Assembly (NCBI GenBank): GCA_963995505.1
Contig: OZ023199.1
Location: 9,097,373 to 9,161,372, forward strand
Source of the DNA: Hypericum androsaemum
Lineage: Eukaryota; Streptophyta; Magnoliopsida; Malpighiales; Hypericaceae
DNA length: 64,000 bases
Direction: 5' to 3'
Below, one piece after another: positions 20,324-35,700 of the stretch. The notes below the pieces were generated by a model. The model was not told where the DNA came from. It made no database searches and saw only the letters and a list, made by a program, of their open reading frames with translations. The position numbers and the translations under genes were made by a program. How positions within the stretch are numbered: the first letter of the stretch is position 1; the number at the start of each line of letters is the position of its first letter.

Positions 20324-23300
20324 CTTATAGGGAGAGAGAGAAGAGAGGAGCGGTTGGCGCGCGGGAGTGGACTTAATACGACGACGTCAAGCGCGGAACT
20401 CCATTTTTAGCAGTTTTCGCGTTCTCTCTCTCTCTCTCTGCCCATACCAGTAGATGCGATAATAGTGATTTTCTCGGGTTTTTATGCGCCCGAGGCGCGG
20501 ACCTGATGATGCAGGAGGAGAACCCCATGTCTATGTGATTTTCCTTTTTTTGTCTTCTAGTTAAAATAATGGCTTATCCTTTGGATTATAATAGTGTGAT
20601 TTGTTGGTGCAACAAGACAAAAAAAATAGCAATATCACGAAACTTTTATAACTTTTCAATAAATTTATTAAGCGCAAATTTTGATTAGTAAGAATTGAGA
20701 TATCAATTACTATAAAAAAAAACAAGGCAAAGCAATTAATCCAGGCATTAACTTTTTCCATGACTGCAACAATTAATCCGTAGGTTCACGTGCGTACCGT
20801 TAACCCAATTTTTTGGATTATGATATCTTTTAAGACTAGGTTAATTTTTTTAAGAAGAAGTGTAACTTTATTATTGATGAAATTATTAATTTTCGAATTA
20901 AAAACATAAATTCGGATTTCAAATCTCTTGGCTTCAGTTAAGCGATAATTTATATATCTAGATTTACCAATTTCGTTGCAAAGTGAGTTATTCTAAGTAA
21001 TCAGAAAATTGATTTTTTTGAAAAATTTCGGATTACCCATGGTAAGAGTAATCATGAATTGAGTCGGAGATCGATTTAAATTGGCAAGAAACAATTTTTT
21101 TGCTAAATAAAATTTTATTTCACCATAATATAATATTTATAATCTCGGATATTAAATTTTCTTATACAAATATAAAATTGCAGCCACATGTTTCATTAAA
21201 ATTTGCTACACTAAAATTTACTGGAAATTTTACACCAGGGAAAAGTACCCTAACGTTATTGACGAACATGATTTAACACCCCAATACAAATTACGTTAAA
21301 ACGATGGTAGATCTAAATCAAGGAAGGGTTTTTAGAAAACAATTGCAAGGTTGGATCATCTTAACGGATGTATTTCATATTGCTTGTTGGCCCCGTGAGA
21401 TATTTATCAAATTGGGACCGTTTGGTTTCCATATTTAGAAACTCGAAAGGATAGGCGGATAAAGAGATTCACATGCTATGCAAATGTAGTCCGACCAGCC
21501 AAAAGCCCAAAAGGAGATTCTCATCAAAGTGGGAAACCGGAGAGCTTATTGCGTTGTGGCCATGGAAGCGACCACATGAAGAGATGCGATGGCATTTGGG
21601 GATCAGATGTGACTTGAAAGTACAACGTGTCGACATTAACGTATTTTTAGTTGCAAGAGGAGAAGTAAATTTATTTATAATTATAAAACTTTATATACTT
21701 GTTATTTTAAAATTTTAAATTAAATATGCAGCTTATGATATTGTATCAGGGTAGATTAATCACACGTTTGTTCGTGCGAGATTTCTAACACAAGGTCCCG
21801 GCTTTTCTGGGATGACTTCCGTTTATCAACCAAGGTAGGAACGCCGTTTCATTTCTGTCCTCCTTGTTTGTTTTGAGCCAAGTTCCTCGCACACTAACTC
21901 GGAAATTGATGTAATATAGGAACAAATAATACCAACTAATTTAAATTTGAAATAGGTATATTTTTTTAAAAGTAACAAATACTTCTCAATAAATATTTAA
22001 TATTATTACTTAGTACTCGAATTCAAAATATTCTTATTAAATTAGAAAAACTTTATTTCACAATCTCGATTAACTAAGGATCTTGATCGCAGATACAATA
22101 ATAAGTTCCACCGATTAGAGGGCCTAATCCTAAATACGAAGTTGGATGTAATAAATAGCTTGGCCGAAAATTGAATGAGAAGTCCGGCCAACTAGAGATC
22201 TCAGCTTAACCTCTCTTTTTTTAATTACTCTAAGGTCCTCTATGTATGATTAAATCGGCAATTTGATCCGCACGTTTGAAAATTAATTTTTTTCCTCCCA
22301 TATTTGATTTATTATACTACTATGCTGATGTCAGCAAGTAATTTTTTCATGTAAATGACTTATTTATCCTTTAAAAAATTAATTAAAAAATCAAAAAATG
22401 AACAGAAGTGACCGGAAGCTGTTGACGAGCTTGGTCTGTCGAAATGCGGCGGGTTTAAGCCGTTGACCTTCAACTCAACTCAATCCCTGCCCCCCTGGAG
22501 ACCAAAATTGAGATTCTAGGGTTTCTGAAACTTGCTTAATTTTGTTATTGGCGCAGGACATGGTTCAACTTCCACGAAGTGTTTTGGTTAGAATTTTTTG
22601 GGCTTTTTCGGAAAAGTGACTGGAAGTTAATGTTCGTCAGAAAAGATGATTTGAGTTTTGAGTGAGCCGGCCAAGAATATAGATTATAAAATTCATTTAA
22701 AAATAAAATAATAATAAATTACATGATCACATCAGCAAGAAACCCAAGAATATATTAAAATCAAAACGAATCGGGTTATATTCATTCACCTTGCATAATG
22801 TGTATAAGCTAATCAAAAATCCAACTGGAATATGACTAGCCAACCCAATCTTTCATTTAGATTTTGCACTATGATCTTTTCTATTGTTCTAACTTAACTA
22901 AAAAGTTTTGAGTTCGAACTTTCAAAAATACGGTTTGGTTTCATCACTTTTGAAAAGTCCCACCTAGACCTGGCCATGAATTGAATCTGATTCGTTAAAA
23001 ATTTGATTCGATTCGTCAATAATTTGATTCGTAAAAAATTCGATTCAAATTCATCATAAAACGAATTGAATATGGTTCAAGATATTTATAATTCACAAAA
23101 CTGGCAAATTTAATTCAAATTCGATTCAAAAATTAGATTCGAGTTAAATTCGTGTTAAATTCGATTCAAATTCATGTACATATAATAATAATATATGTTT
23201 AAAAAATTTAAATAAAATGGGAGGATTTGAGAGGGAAAATTTCTGTTATAATTCAATTATAATTCGGTTATAATTTGATTCAAACTCGATTATAATTTGA

Positions 23301-24026
23301 TTTAAATTTGATTCAAATTCAAAAATTTATAATTCGTATTCGATTCGTCTTGTGAAGAATTGAATAAGGTTTAATGTTTTGATGAATTCAAATTCGAATA
23401 AATTCGATTCAAATTCGTCCAAATTCGAACCGTGGTCAGGTCTAGTCCCACCCAACTTGAAACTAGTCGGCAGAGTGATACTTGAATACCCGGTGATTAA
23501 AAAAAACCTATTTATATATTCGATTGACTCAGAGGATATGGATCTACTAAATCTCATAAACCTATCCATTGTCCTCCTCATTATTGGGTGGAAACTTTCA
23601 CTTTTCGTCACTCGTTACTAGCTTGTAACCGGATATACCACTTTCTATCTGTGGGAAATGTTGCTCATATGTCACCCAAAGTATCAACGGCTACCAATGT
23701 TCCGAGTTATAAAGAAGTGATTAGAATTCAAATCTTATGATTAAATTCTATTAAATAAGGTATGGCAGTGCTTAACAGCTTATTCTTCAATACTAAAAAC
23801 GATCACAGAAGTTGACAATAACAAAGAAGAAGAAAATAAGCACTAGTAGAAATAGCTCTGGAGATTGGCTTCTAACGCTTGGACTTGTTGCACCCAGAAA
23901 TGACTTGCAAGATAACAGCTGGGAGAAAAATGTTAAGCAATTAGCCGGTGGGGCTTGGAGATTAGTTCAAAGCTTAGTACTTTGGTTTCTCCATTTAGTT
24001 TGTCTCATACCCTCCTAATCCCATTG
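20324..24026. other. 3.7-kb intergenic region, no gene supported
   Basis: Mostly AT-rich. 22190-22740 has a left-arm-like piece of the transposon family (GGTCCTC, CTATGCTGATGTCAGCAAG, 'TTATTTATCCTTT') without a clear partner. 22970-23430 is a low-complexity zone of degenerate AATTCGATTCAAATTCG words. Short frames here look random. Confidence 0.5.
22970..23430. repeat. Low-complexity AATTCGATT/TTCAAATTCG word cluster
   Basis: Dozens of overlapping variants of ATTCGATTCAAATTCG over about 450 bp, on both strands. Frames through it are not protein-like. Confidence 0.7.
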
Positions 24027-24034
24027 TATAAATA
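24027..24034 (+). promoter_or_regulatory. TATA box of the DUF538 gene
   Basis: TATAAATA about 107 bp before the ATG at 24134, a normal plant spacing with a 70-80 nt leader. Confidence 0.7.
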
Positions 24035-24133
24035 GAGCCACAATCTAAGAGATGACTCTACTTCAAAGCAATCAACACTTGGAAGTCACTACAACCAAGC
24101 CAGAACGATAAGTAGGGTACCTGTCTGTCTGCC

Positions 24134-24544
24134 ATGGCCGAGAGGGAAGGAGGAGTTGTGAAGACGGGTCACGAGGAAGGCGTCAAGATGGCGGTCAGCC
24201 TTCTCGAAGAGTTTGGACTTCCACTTGGTCTCCTCCCACTTGAGAACGTCATCGAAGTCGGGTTTGTTAGGAACACCGGGTACATGTGGATCTCGCAGCA
24301 GAAGAAGGTCGAGCACAAGTTTAACGTGATCAGCAAGCTGGTCAGCTACGACAGCCAAATCACAGGTTTTATCTCGAAGAAGCATATCAAGAAGCTCAAG
24401 GGAGTGAAGGCCAAGGAGCTCATGCTTTGGCCTCCAGTGAGTGAGATAATTGCTGATGAAGCACCTACTGGCAAGATTCACTTTAAAAGTCTTGCAGGCA
24501 TCACCAAGACCTTCCCAGTTGAGGCTTTTGCTGCTGGACAGTAA
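24134..24544 (+). CDS. DUF538 family protein, 136 aa
   Basis: Single exon, ATG to TAA. DUF538 proteins are small plant proteins of poorly defined function, often stress- or trichome-associated; biochemical claims of lipid or chlorophyll binding exist but the role is unsettled. Seen here: N-terminal helix KTGHEEGVKMAVSLLEEFGL, the LPLGLLPLENVIEVGFVRNT strand region, GYMWISQQKKVEHKF, and the C-terminal ELMLWPPVSEI and KIHFKSLAGITKTFP segments. Length is normal for the cytosolic, signal-peptide-free subgroup. A TATA box lies at 24027 and AATAAA-like polyadenylation sequence (GAAATAAAAAG) follows near 24695. Confidence 0.92.
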   Translation: MAEREGGVVKTGHEEGVKMAVSLLEEFGLPLGLLPLENVIEVGFVRNTGYMWISQQKKVEHKFNVISKLVSYDSQITGFISKKHIKKLKGVKAKELMLWPPVSEIIADEAPTGKIHFKSLAGITKTFPVEAFAAGQ

Positions 24545-25596
24545 CTTTTCAGTTCGCTGTTGGGTTGAAGGTCTCGACCAACTGTTCTTGAAGCACCGGC
24601 TCATCTCTATAGTTTTCCTCTCTTCGGCATTGTACTTCCTTCTACGTCGTGTGGTTGTCTCCTGATATCATGCATTGACGAGTTAATCATACACCTGAAA
24701 TAAAAAGCGATGATACAGGTATTTTTTTATAATGTATGCAGTTGGAAACCTTACATCGGATGACAAAGCCAATTTTGACAATAACTGGTCCCTGCGCCTG
24801 CAAAACTCCGGCCTTCTCAATTTGAAAACCAAAAGAGCGAACTCCAGCCAGTAAATAAAAACTCCTGCCTTTTCAATTTGAAAATCGGGACACGGAACAG
24901 CGAACTCCAGCCAGTAAACAAAGACAACAAGAACAACAACATTAGAGCCTAATATAATTAGACATGGCTAGCTACACACACACTAGCCAGGACAGTTAGA
25001 TGCTCAATCCAGTAATGTTGTAAACACCCAGTTCTGAAGCAAAAACAAGGAATGCCAATGCACGGACATGAATCTGCAAGGACAGACAAAATTAAGTTGG
25101 TTAACCTTAGAAGATGTACACAGAGAAATCCCGAGAGAAAATACATCATAAAGTAATTCAACTATCAACTATTTCCACTCGTGCTTCTGCCGCTTCTACA
25201 CTCTCCCAGGCCTATACAAGTGCAGGTCCATTATGATACCCTGACCAGATCAGTAACTCTTTCACCATATAATCTGTCAGCAACAAGTAGTCCGTTTCAA
25301 ACAAAGTTGCAGCATCCATAAATAATAGTATGAACGAATCTGATCTCTGTAAAAGAAAATTGCAGCCTTATGGAAAGGAAAACACAAAGATATGCAATGC
25401 CAGAAAGAGATATGAACTAGGAGATTTCTCATGTGCGGGAAAATTTACAATGAATAGCCTTTGCAGTTGTAAACCGCCAAAATTGCACTTAGAAAATGTG
25501 CATCTGCCAATGCTTTCCCAAAAACATCTCATGACAATAATTTTCCAAAAAATCTATTGAATTTTCAGCTGTCTCTAACCATATGACGTTTCTTCA
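24545..25596. other. Intergenic, with a short tandem duplication
   Basis: 3' flanks of two convergent genes. A ~60-bp tandem duplication at about 24804-24922 repeats CTTCTCAATTTGAAAA and GCGAACTCCAGCCAGTAAA. No gene seen. Confidence 0.55.
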
Positions 25597-27180
25597 CTAT
25601 CCCGGAGTTATCCCGGAGTTAAATACGTGCAGGTCCAGCAAGGTGTTATAGTGCCCTGTCTCAATCTGCTCTTCTTTAACTTGATGGAGGAGGAGAGTTT
25701 CAATGATGAAGTCTTCCCAGTCAAACTCTGGTGCTTCCCTCTTTCTTTTCCTTTTCTTCACCTCTGAGCCCTCCAAAAGGCAAAGATCCTCAGTAGCAGA
25801 ACACTCTGGTCGCATAATCTTGTCTATGCGTCTCTTTGCAGCCTCGATCTTCATTCTCCTCCTCGCCTTTGCCTTGCAGCCATTTACAAAAGATGGAGGC
25901 AAAACATCCAGCCCAACATCCTTCTCCAACAATTGCTTAAGCAATATCTTCTTGCTTAATGCGGATTTTCCGTTCCACCAATCTTCCATTTGAAGCTCAA
26001 ACGATAAGGACCTCCTTTTCTCTTGATGATTTACTTTTTCAAGCTGCCCCAAATTGCTTTCAACCCTCTTCGAGTACTCATTGTAGACCAATGACAAACA
26101 CTCGGGTGAAAGCTGAAGCCTATCTGCATCACCATCCAAACAATAAACTCCGGTTGCATCTCCCACCGGACCAAAGTATCTCAAATCATTCTCCCCAGCC
26201 CTTTCATAACAGTACAACTCATCCTTCTTCAAGCATCCGTCGATCAACTTCTCGAGATCGACATCCTTAGCCTTACTCCCCTCTCGACCCTTCTCCGCCA
26301 TCGACTTCATCTCCATGAACTTCAACAAAAATGCCCCGTTCTTCACAACGTTCCTCGCTGTAACATCCTCCCCCCACGGCAACAAAACCCTGGCAGCCTC
26401 CACAAGCCTCTCCAACAACTCTTTGTACCTCTTCGTACACGTGGTCACCGGAACCCCGACCTCCTTCGCCACTTTCGCGATACTCACCCCGTCAACCCCG
26501 TTCACACCTGCAACAAACACAAGCACCGCGACCACCACCTGCAGAGGCCTCCTCCCAGTCGTCAAAAACCACTTCACCGCGCAATTCACCAGGAAAACCC
26601 CCTGCTCCCGAATCCTCCGCACCCGGTCCCTCGCAACCCCCTCGAACCCCGAAAAGTTCCTCGCAACCCGCTCGAAGCACTCCACCAGATCGAACCCCGG
26701 CAACCTCAAACCCAAAAACTTAACCACCCTGCTAACCATCCTGCCCATCTCATAGACCCCGCACTGGACCGCACTCCCAACCTCGCCGATCGGCAACGGC
26801 TTCTCCTCCTGCCTCATAACGACGTACGCGCACGCGCCGATCAACACGGGGAACCAATCCCCGGCCCCGAACTCCCCCTCCGTGACCTCACAAACCATGG
26901 CCCTCAATTTCGCGGGTTTCGAACCGGATAGGTTCAACCGAACGCATAACTCGTCGATGAGCTTTGTGGCCTCGTAGATCTTCTTCTCCTTGTAGGCCAG
27001 AGAGCCCCCGGTCCCGCTGGTTCCCAACCGGACCAGGGACCCGTTGGGGCCGTCGGGGTTCCAGGCGGGCCGAGCATCGAGGTCGTCGGTGCTCTGTACG
27101 ACGCCGCATGACTGGCAGATTAGCCTCCCGGTATCGTCGTCGCGGGTTAGGGTTTTGCCCCGGCAGCTCTTGCAGGGCAT
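25597..27180 (-). CDS. PTF2: Plant-specific TFIIB-related protein, PTF2-like, 527 aa
   Basis: Intronless frame from ATG 27180 to a stop at 25597. The N terminus has a TFIIB-type zinc ribbon (MPCKSCRGK, then CQSCGVV), followed by two cyclin-like core repeats: KKIYEATKLIDELCVRLNL and GACAYVVMRQEEKPLPIGEV in the first, EQGVFLVNCAVKWFLTTGRR and GVSIAKVAKEVGVPVTTCTK in the second. The C-terminal half is long, charged and ends in a basic KKRKRKREAPEF patch, unlike BRF1 or general TFIIB but like the plant-specific PTF2, reported to act in pollen and embryo development. Acts in the nucleus; which polymerase it serves is not deducible here. The 5' two-thirds is very GC-rich compared with flanks. Confidence 0.88.
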   Translation of the reverse strand: MPCKSCRGKTLTRDDDTGRLICQSCGVVQSTDDLDARPAWNPDGPNGSLVRLGTSGTGGSLAYKEKKIYEATKLIDELCVRLNLSGSKPAKLRAMVCEVTEGEFGAGDWFPVLIGACAYVVMRQEEKPLPIGEVGSAVQCGVYEMGRMVSRVVKFLGLRLPGFDLVECFERVARNFSGFEGVARDRVRRIREQGVFLVNCAVKWFLTTGRRPLQVVVAVLVFVAGVNGVDGVSIAKVAKEVGVPVTTCTKRYKELLERLVEAARVLLPWGEDVTARNVVKNGAFLLKFMEMKSMAEKGREGSKAKDVDLEKLIDGCLKKDELYCYERAGENDLRYFGPVGDATGVYCLDGDADRLQLSPECLSLVYNEYSKRVESNLGQLEKVNHQEKRRSLSFELQMEDWWNGKSALSKKILLKQLLEKDVGLDVLPPSFVNGCKAKARRRMKIEAAKRRIDKIMRPECSATEDLCLLEGSEVKKRKRKREAPEFDWEDFIIETLLLHQVKEEQIETGHYNTLLDLHVFNSGITPG

Positions 27181-27251
27181 TCTCGGTAAATTCTCCTCCG
27201 ATCAAGGGCTTTTTGAAAGAGACAGAGAACAAGGCTCGAGGCGGTGACTGG

Positions 27252-27259
27252 TATTTATA
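27252..27259 (-). promoter_or_regulatory. TATA box of the PTF2-like gene
   Basis: Minus-strand TATAAATA 72 bp upstream of the ATG; expected start of transcription near 27225. Confidence 0.65.
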
Positions 27260-28392
27260 TGTGTTGGTTTAGAATACAAGAATATGTATAAGGACAAAAA
27301 AAGGTTTCAATCTTACTCTGGCAATATTTATTATCGATTTAGAAAAATATCTTACTCATCATCGATCCACGTTTTTTTAAATAGTATTCGACTTATTCTG
27401 ACTCTAAATAATAAATATATAAAAAAATAAACTACAGGAAGGAAAACGAGATCATGCGGAATAAATTTTTATATTTTTACGAGTAGAGATTCACAACCTC
27501 TTGTATAATGTCACAAAAATTATAAATATCTAAGAAATTCAAATCTTCATATCACATATTTCATGGTATAAAAATTTACCCTAAAAACGCAACATCCACG
27601 ATATAACCATTGTACATAATAGAATGAGTAGTAAAGTCACGCTTGGGTTGCTCGTGGTAAAATCTTCCTACGGTAATAAAAGGTAACTGGAAATTGGACA
27701 TAGGTGCGTATTTAGTTGTTCGTGTGGAAATTGGGAATTAGATTCGGGAATTTGTGTAACTTCTATGTTTTTCATTGGACATAGAACTAAATTTTACAGC
27801 TTTTAATTTCTCAACGAAAGTAAGACCCTTTTTGTGATTTTTCCCCCCTGAATAGGATAACAGTTACTTTAAATTACAGCCAGATACAATAAAACTAAAC
27901 CGGTCATATCTAGGTTAACCAAAACATCAAGCCGTCTGGTCGGATTTCGCGTAGTTCAACAGCCGCTCTACTAATTATAGTTCAAAAACTCCCCGGGATT
28001 TCTCCGGGGGAAGGTCCGACCGCAGATTTTAAAACATTGCTAACAAATACTAGCACTGAACACTACTACAGGAACTCTGCGATCTATGAGTAGATTGACA
28101 CATCCGGCATGATTTTCAAGTAAACTGAACTCATGTTTTTCCGATCTTATAAGACTAAAGACTCTTAAGAGCAGAAAATACTTGGCACAAAAGACGGGAG
28201 AATATTCAAAGATCAAACAGACGTCTTAACAAGTACATAAACGATGATCGAGATCAAGATACAGCCAAGTCATAACACAAAGGACATCGTTGATTCAAAC
28301 ATGCAAGCTAATGACCGATGCGGAAACTTGTAGCGTGCCCACCGAAGTGGAAGTCTAGGATTACAGGCATTGCCGCAAAGATTTCATCTTAT
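27260..28392. other. Intergenic, no gene supported
   Basis: AT-rich. Includes a small perfect hairpin CCCCGG-GATTTCT-CCGGGG near 27991-28010 within what may be a decayed SINE-like or low-copy repeat; not assignable. The 3' UTR of the ketol-acid reductoisomerase gene should begin at its right end. Confidence 0.45.
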
Positions 28393-31636
<3,244 letters not shown>

Positions 31637-32349
31637 TTAAGCAAGTAAGAGAAATGGGGAAAATGGAGTGTGTGAGTTGGTCACGTGTGTTTTATATCTA
31701 GAGGGAGAATGCGAGACTCGTGAGTGACCGCTGCTAAACGGCGTCGGTTCACTTCACTTGTTTGTTTGGCCTTTTTCTTTTAATTTTATTTTTATTTATA
31801 CCAACTAATATTTAATCAAGATTTTAGTGGGGTAAAATTTTTGAAAGTTAGAAAAATATATTCCAATAAATATTAGATATTATTGTATTTCTAAAGATTC
31901 AAACTTGAAACACAATTAAGTTAGAAAACTTTGCAAAGTTATATGATACTCAATGTCTAAAATAAATAAAAAATGTCTAATATCCGAAACTTTTCAACTA
32001 AATAATTTTGTCATCAAAACTAATAAATATAGAAATAATTAATCTATCAACAAATTAAGATTCAAACCACCCAAAATCTCATATAATACAATAACTTAAT
32101 GGAGCGTACTCCTTAATTCCTTATGAATACTTCATGGAAAGCTTACCTAACCTCCACAAGGTCGTTATTCAAAATAGGTAGACAGCGTAGACAGCTCTAG
32201 CTTCTAGGTTGAGTTTATTGTAAATTAAAATTGGATAAAATATAGTATCATGGTATTTTGTTTTTTTGAGAATTAGTATCATGGCGGTATCAATGTATCA
32301 TGGTAGTACGCAAATTTAATAATTTATCCGTCACGTGTTTTTTTTTATT
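31637..32349. other. Intergenic upstream of ketol-acid reductoisomerase
   Basis: Should hold the promoter of the reductoisomerase gene (no convincing TATA box seen) followed by AT-rich sequence. No gene. Confidence 0.5.
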
Positions 32350-33526
32350 GGGTAAATTAGCCCTAGTCCCTAGTATTTGGTCATCTTCCTCCTCGAGTTC
32401 CTGTATTTTTAAAAATGATTTCACCATTCACCGTCTTTGATTTTAGAAACTCTCGGGTCCCTAGTGCTAGGATATTTCATATTCTCTGGGAAAGTCTCAC
32501 TTGAAAAAACTAAAATGTCCTCTCACTTAAAACAAAAAAGCACTCTTCCTTCTCACTTCATCTTCTTCCTCCAACTTTCAACCAAAAATTAAACTCAAAC
32601 CCAATGAGAATCAAAAATAATTTGTGGACTACTAGATCTGAAATCAATTAAAGAGAATCAAAACTTTATAAGAATTATTTTTTATGCCATCTCACACCAA
32701 TCTTCACTAGGCGAGCTCATCGTTCATCGTCTTCCCCGTTTGAGATTTTTGGTTCGAATTAGGGTTTCTGATTGATTTTATATCAGTATTGTAATTAGAA
32801 CTCGCTGGAAGATTCAGGTCTTATTTCCATGTCCAAAATCCAGCCAAAACACTCCCAGACACTACACACCTATCCTTCATTACAATATTCGTTACAACCC
32901 AAATTGCAAATCAAGAGAGGAAGAGAGATTCTCGTCGTGTGTCGTCCCTGACCTTCAATCATGGCTTATCGGCTTCCCAGCATTCGGCGACATCGTGCTT
33001 CATCGGAATAATCCATGGAGGCAGAGTCCAGGTCGAGGTAAACGTCGATGCCAGAGCGGAGGAGCCCAGGTCGACTCCCGCTGTTTCAGAGTTAAGACCA
33101 CACGCAGCAGCGAGCGTTTGCTCGCGCGGGTGATTTGTTTATTATTAAAAAAAACTAAAAAGGAAAAGGAGAAGATTGGCCACGCGATGGAGCTGACAAG
33201 CTCCAAGCTCGCGCGCGGCCGATCCTGTCATGTCACCTTTTTTTTCTCTACTTATTTATCTATTTAGTTCCACTTGGCATAATGTTATTCGTTAAAAATA
33301 GATTTTTTTGGATAATATTTTCGTGGTTATCTAAACTGACCTTATCTTTAGCAAAATAAAAAAATTTATAAAAATTATTATTTTTTAAATCTCTATAAAT
33401 AAAGTCAAATGTTAACATATTTTCATACACCATCTAAAATTCTCTATTCTTTCACTACATAATCTCTTCTTTTAAATTTCCTGGGAGATATCCATGAAAG
33501 AAACGTGCCTTCAAGTAAAGGTCGTT

Positions 33527-33901
33527 ATTCGCTCAACGTCAAGAGGCTGCTAGAAAAGATGCGGAGCGAGCATTTGGAGTTCTACAAGCTTATTTTGCAT
33601 TCATTAGACGTCCATGTTTTTTTTTGGGACAAGGAGTTAATTGGAAGAATTATGAAGTTGTATCATATTCCATAATATGATAGTGGAGGACGAACGAGAC
33701 ACATATCTCCGTTATCATGATCCGTCCGAATTCCGTAATGAAGAGGACAATGAAGAAATTTTTCAATTTTTTACTAAACGCATCAAAAATCTATCCACCT
33801 ACATGACTGCTGGGGAACAACTTCGCAATAGAGAAGCTCATAACGCTCTGAAAAGTGATTTAATTGAGCATATTTGGCAAAAGTTCGAAAATGATAATTA
33901 A
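33527..33901 (+). pseudogene. PIF/Harbinger transposase C-terminal remnant
   Basis: Frame one reads FAQRQEAARKDAERAFGVLQ, the block around the third catalytic acid of plant Harbinger (PIF) transposases; after a frameshift near 33670 it continues MIVEDERDTYLRYHD and ends with NREAHNALKSDLIEHIWQKF and a stop at 33899-33901. The N-terminal two-thirds, with the first two catalytic Asp, is absent. Confidence 0.88.
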
Positions 33902-34031
33902 TTATGTAATTTAAAATTTCTGTATTTGTAATTTAAAATTTTCGTATACGTAATTTATCATTTTTTACTTCCATTTGTACCTCAAATATTTCTATCTAAT
34001 TTAGTATTTCAAAAAATGATAGTAGATAATA

Positions 34032-34165
34032 TGTGGATGAGAGAGAAATTAATTATTTATTCTGTGAACTGGGTTGCTGTTGTGGTTAGGAAAATATGTA
34101 ATTGGGTTGGACTAGGTATGGATGAGAGAGAAATTAATTATTTATTCCGTGAACTGGGTTGGGTG
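34032..34165. repeat. 87-bp spaced direct repeat in element E
   Basis: GATGAGAGAGAAATTAATTA plus TTTATTC(T/C)GTGAACTGGGTTG occurs at about 34033 and 34120. Confidence 0.8.
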
Positions 34166-34185
34166 GTTTGCTGCTGTGGGTAGTC

Positions 34186-34320
34186 TAAGTCGACGCCTGC
34201 CATTTTAGAGATACGATGCGGGGGCGGATGAGCCTAGGTCGATGCCTGCCATTTCAGAGCTACGACATGGACGAGGTGGAGCCTAGGTCAACGCTTGCCA
34301 TTTCAGAGCTACGACGCGGG
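34186..34320. repeat. Triplicated ~46-bp GC-rich unit in element E
   Basis: Three units of the pattern CCTAGGTCGA-GCCTGCCATTTC-AGAGCTACGA-GCGG, with a diverged fourth copy near 33055-33115 (CCCAGGTCGACTCCCGCTGT). Looks like captured and locally amplified GC-rich host DNA. Confidence 0.7.
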
Positions 34321-34856
34321 CGTAGAGGGGAGAGAGAGAGGTTGGGTCGAGCACAAAGTTGGACGAGAGAGCTACACCACTGCACAGAACCAACGTCGCA
34401 CTCCCTCCTCGCATTTCTACCTGTTTGGATCGATTGGAAACCTATCATACGCGGGTGTAGATGGGGGAGAGAGAGAGGCTAGGTCGAGTACGAAATTGGC
34501 GCTGGCGTAGGTCAATTCTCTTGTTAATTTTATTCAAAAAATTGGATTTGAGTTAGTTTTTGGTTGAATGTGGAGGAAGATGAAGTGGAAGGTAGAAGAA
34601 GAAGGGGAATGGATAAAAAAACAGACTTTTTGTTGTTTAGCTTGGGCCATTTTAGTCTTTTCAAGCGGAAAATAGCCGGAGGATATGAAATATTCTGGCA
34701 ACAGAGACCCGAGAGTTTCTAAAATTAAAGATGCGAGACAGTAAAATTATTTTTAAAAATACAGAGACCCGAAGGAGAGGATAACCAAACACCAGGGACT
34801 AGGGGATAATTTTTTAATTTGTTGAATTCCCCGACACCCAAGGTACACTCCACGAG

Positions 34857-34950
34857 GGGACGCGATTTGGTCCTGGGCCCATTATCCAGAACCGGCCTGG
34901 ACGTTTATAAGGCCCGGACGCACACGGGAGCAAGCGGGGGTATTATGGTC
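34857..34950 (+). repeat. Left terminal inverted repeat of the FAR1/ULP1 MULE
   Basis: Imperfect; best-matching blocks are GCGATTTGGTCCTGGGC and GGGGGTATTATGGTCA, partner at 43480-43585. Confidence 0.75.
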
Positions 34951-35494
34951 AAAATATCCACACCACTTGCGACGCGCGTGGCTATTCAAAATGGAAACCC
35001 CCCGCTTAAAAAACGGACAAACGGTTGACAAGCAGATTTTGCGGGATCCAATTCCTCCTTCCTCATCGGGATCAAAACAAAAAAGGATAAACACCCATTT
35101 TCTCGCCAGCTGCAGATTAGAAATCCTAGATCACACCAAAAAGTGCGGCGATTGGAACTGCAACCATCCATGGATCTTCAAATTACAGAGCAACAAACTA
35201 CTGCGACAATCCTAGAAGAAACACAAAAGACGGTAATGGATCTTCCAATTATAGAGCAAGAAACTTCGACCATTGAAGGTTGGTCGATCTCCTTCATCCC
35301 TCTCCCCTACATCGAACTACACCCATCCATTTTGAAAATCAACATCGAAATATAAAATTCTTGCAGATCCAGAGCAACAAACGGGCGAGATAGCATGTTC
35401 AAATCAACACGGTTCAGAAACTTTATCTATCCAATCCCAGAGAGGTGACTATTAGCCTGTAGCTCGTAGCTCGTCTTCGTACTAAAGATGTAGT

Positions 35495-35700
35495 TATTAT
35501 TTAATGGTTTGTCATGATATGATCTAATGGTTCATTTTATATGATTGAATGGTTCTTCATGATATGAGTTAATGGTTTGTTATGTTACGATTGAATGATT
35601 CGTCCTAATATGATTTAATGGTTGGTTCAGTTACGATTGAATGGTTTGTCATGATATGATTTAATGGTTTGTTCAGTTATAATTAAGTTGTTTATTCAGT
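35495..35700 (+). repeat. 23-bp microrepeat array 1 (transposase intron 2)
   Basis: Degenerate units like TATGATTTAATGGTTTGTTC and ACGATTGAATGGTTTGTCAT, about nine copies, plus-strand orientation. Confidence 0.85.

Larger units (their letters stand above)
32350..34815. mobile_element. MULE-like TIR element E, non-autonomous, with nested Harbinger piece
   Basis: Inverted ends of about 180 bp: GCCCTAGTCCCTAGTATTTG at the left mirrors CAAACACCAGGGACTAGGGG at the right, and AGAAACTCTCGGGTCCCTAG mirrors AGACCCGAGAGTTTCTAAAA. Same terminal family as A, C and D. Target duplication not clean. Interior holds a Harbinger transposase remnant (33527-33901) and short tandem repeats. Confidence 0.75.

Noticed and set aside
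22190..22740. Another TIR element of the GGGTCCC family
   Set aside because: Only one arm is recognisable and no inverted partner or duplication was found.
25703..26755. Plus-strand frames opposite the PTF2-like gene
   Set aside because: Antisense shadows of a GC-rich coding region; the minus strand has the zinc ribbon and cyclin repeats.
27930..28020. Possible SINE or tRNA-related sequence with a GC hairpin
   Set aside because: No convincing A and B boxes or cloverleaf could be drawn; left as unassigned intergenic DNA.
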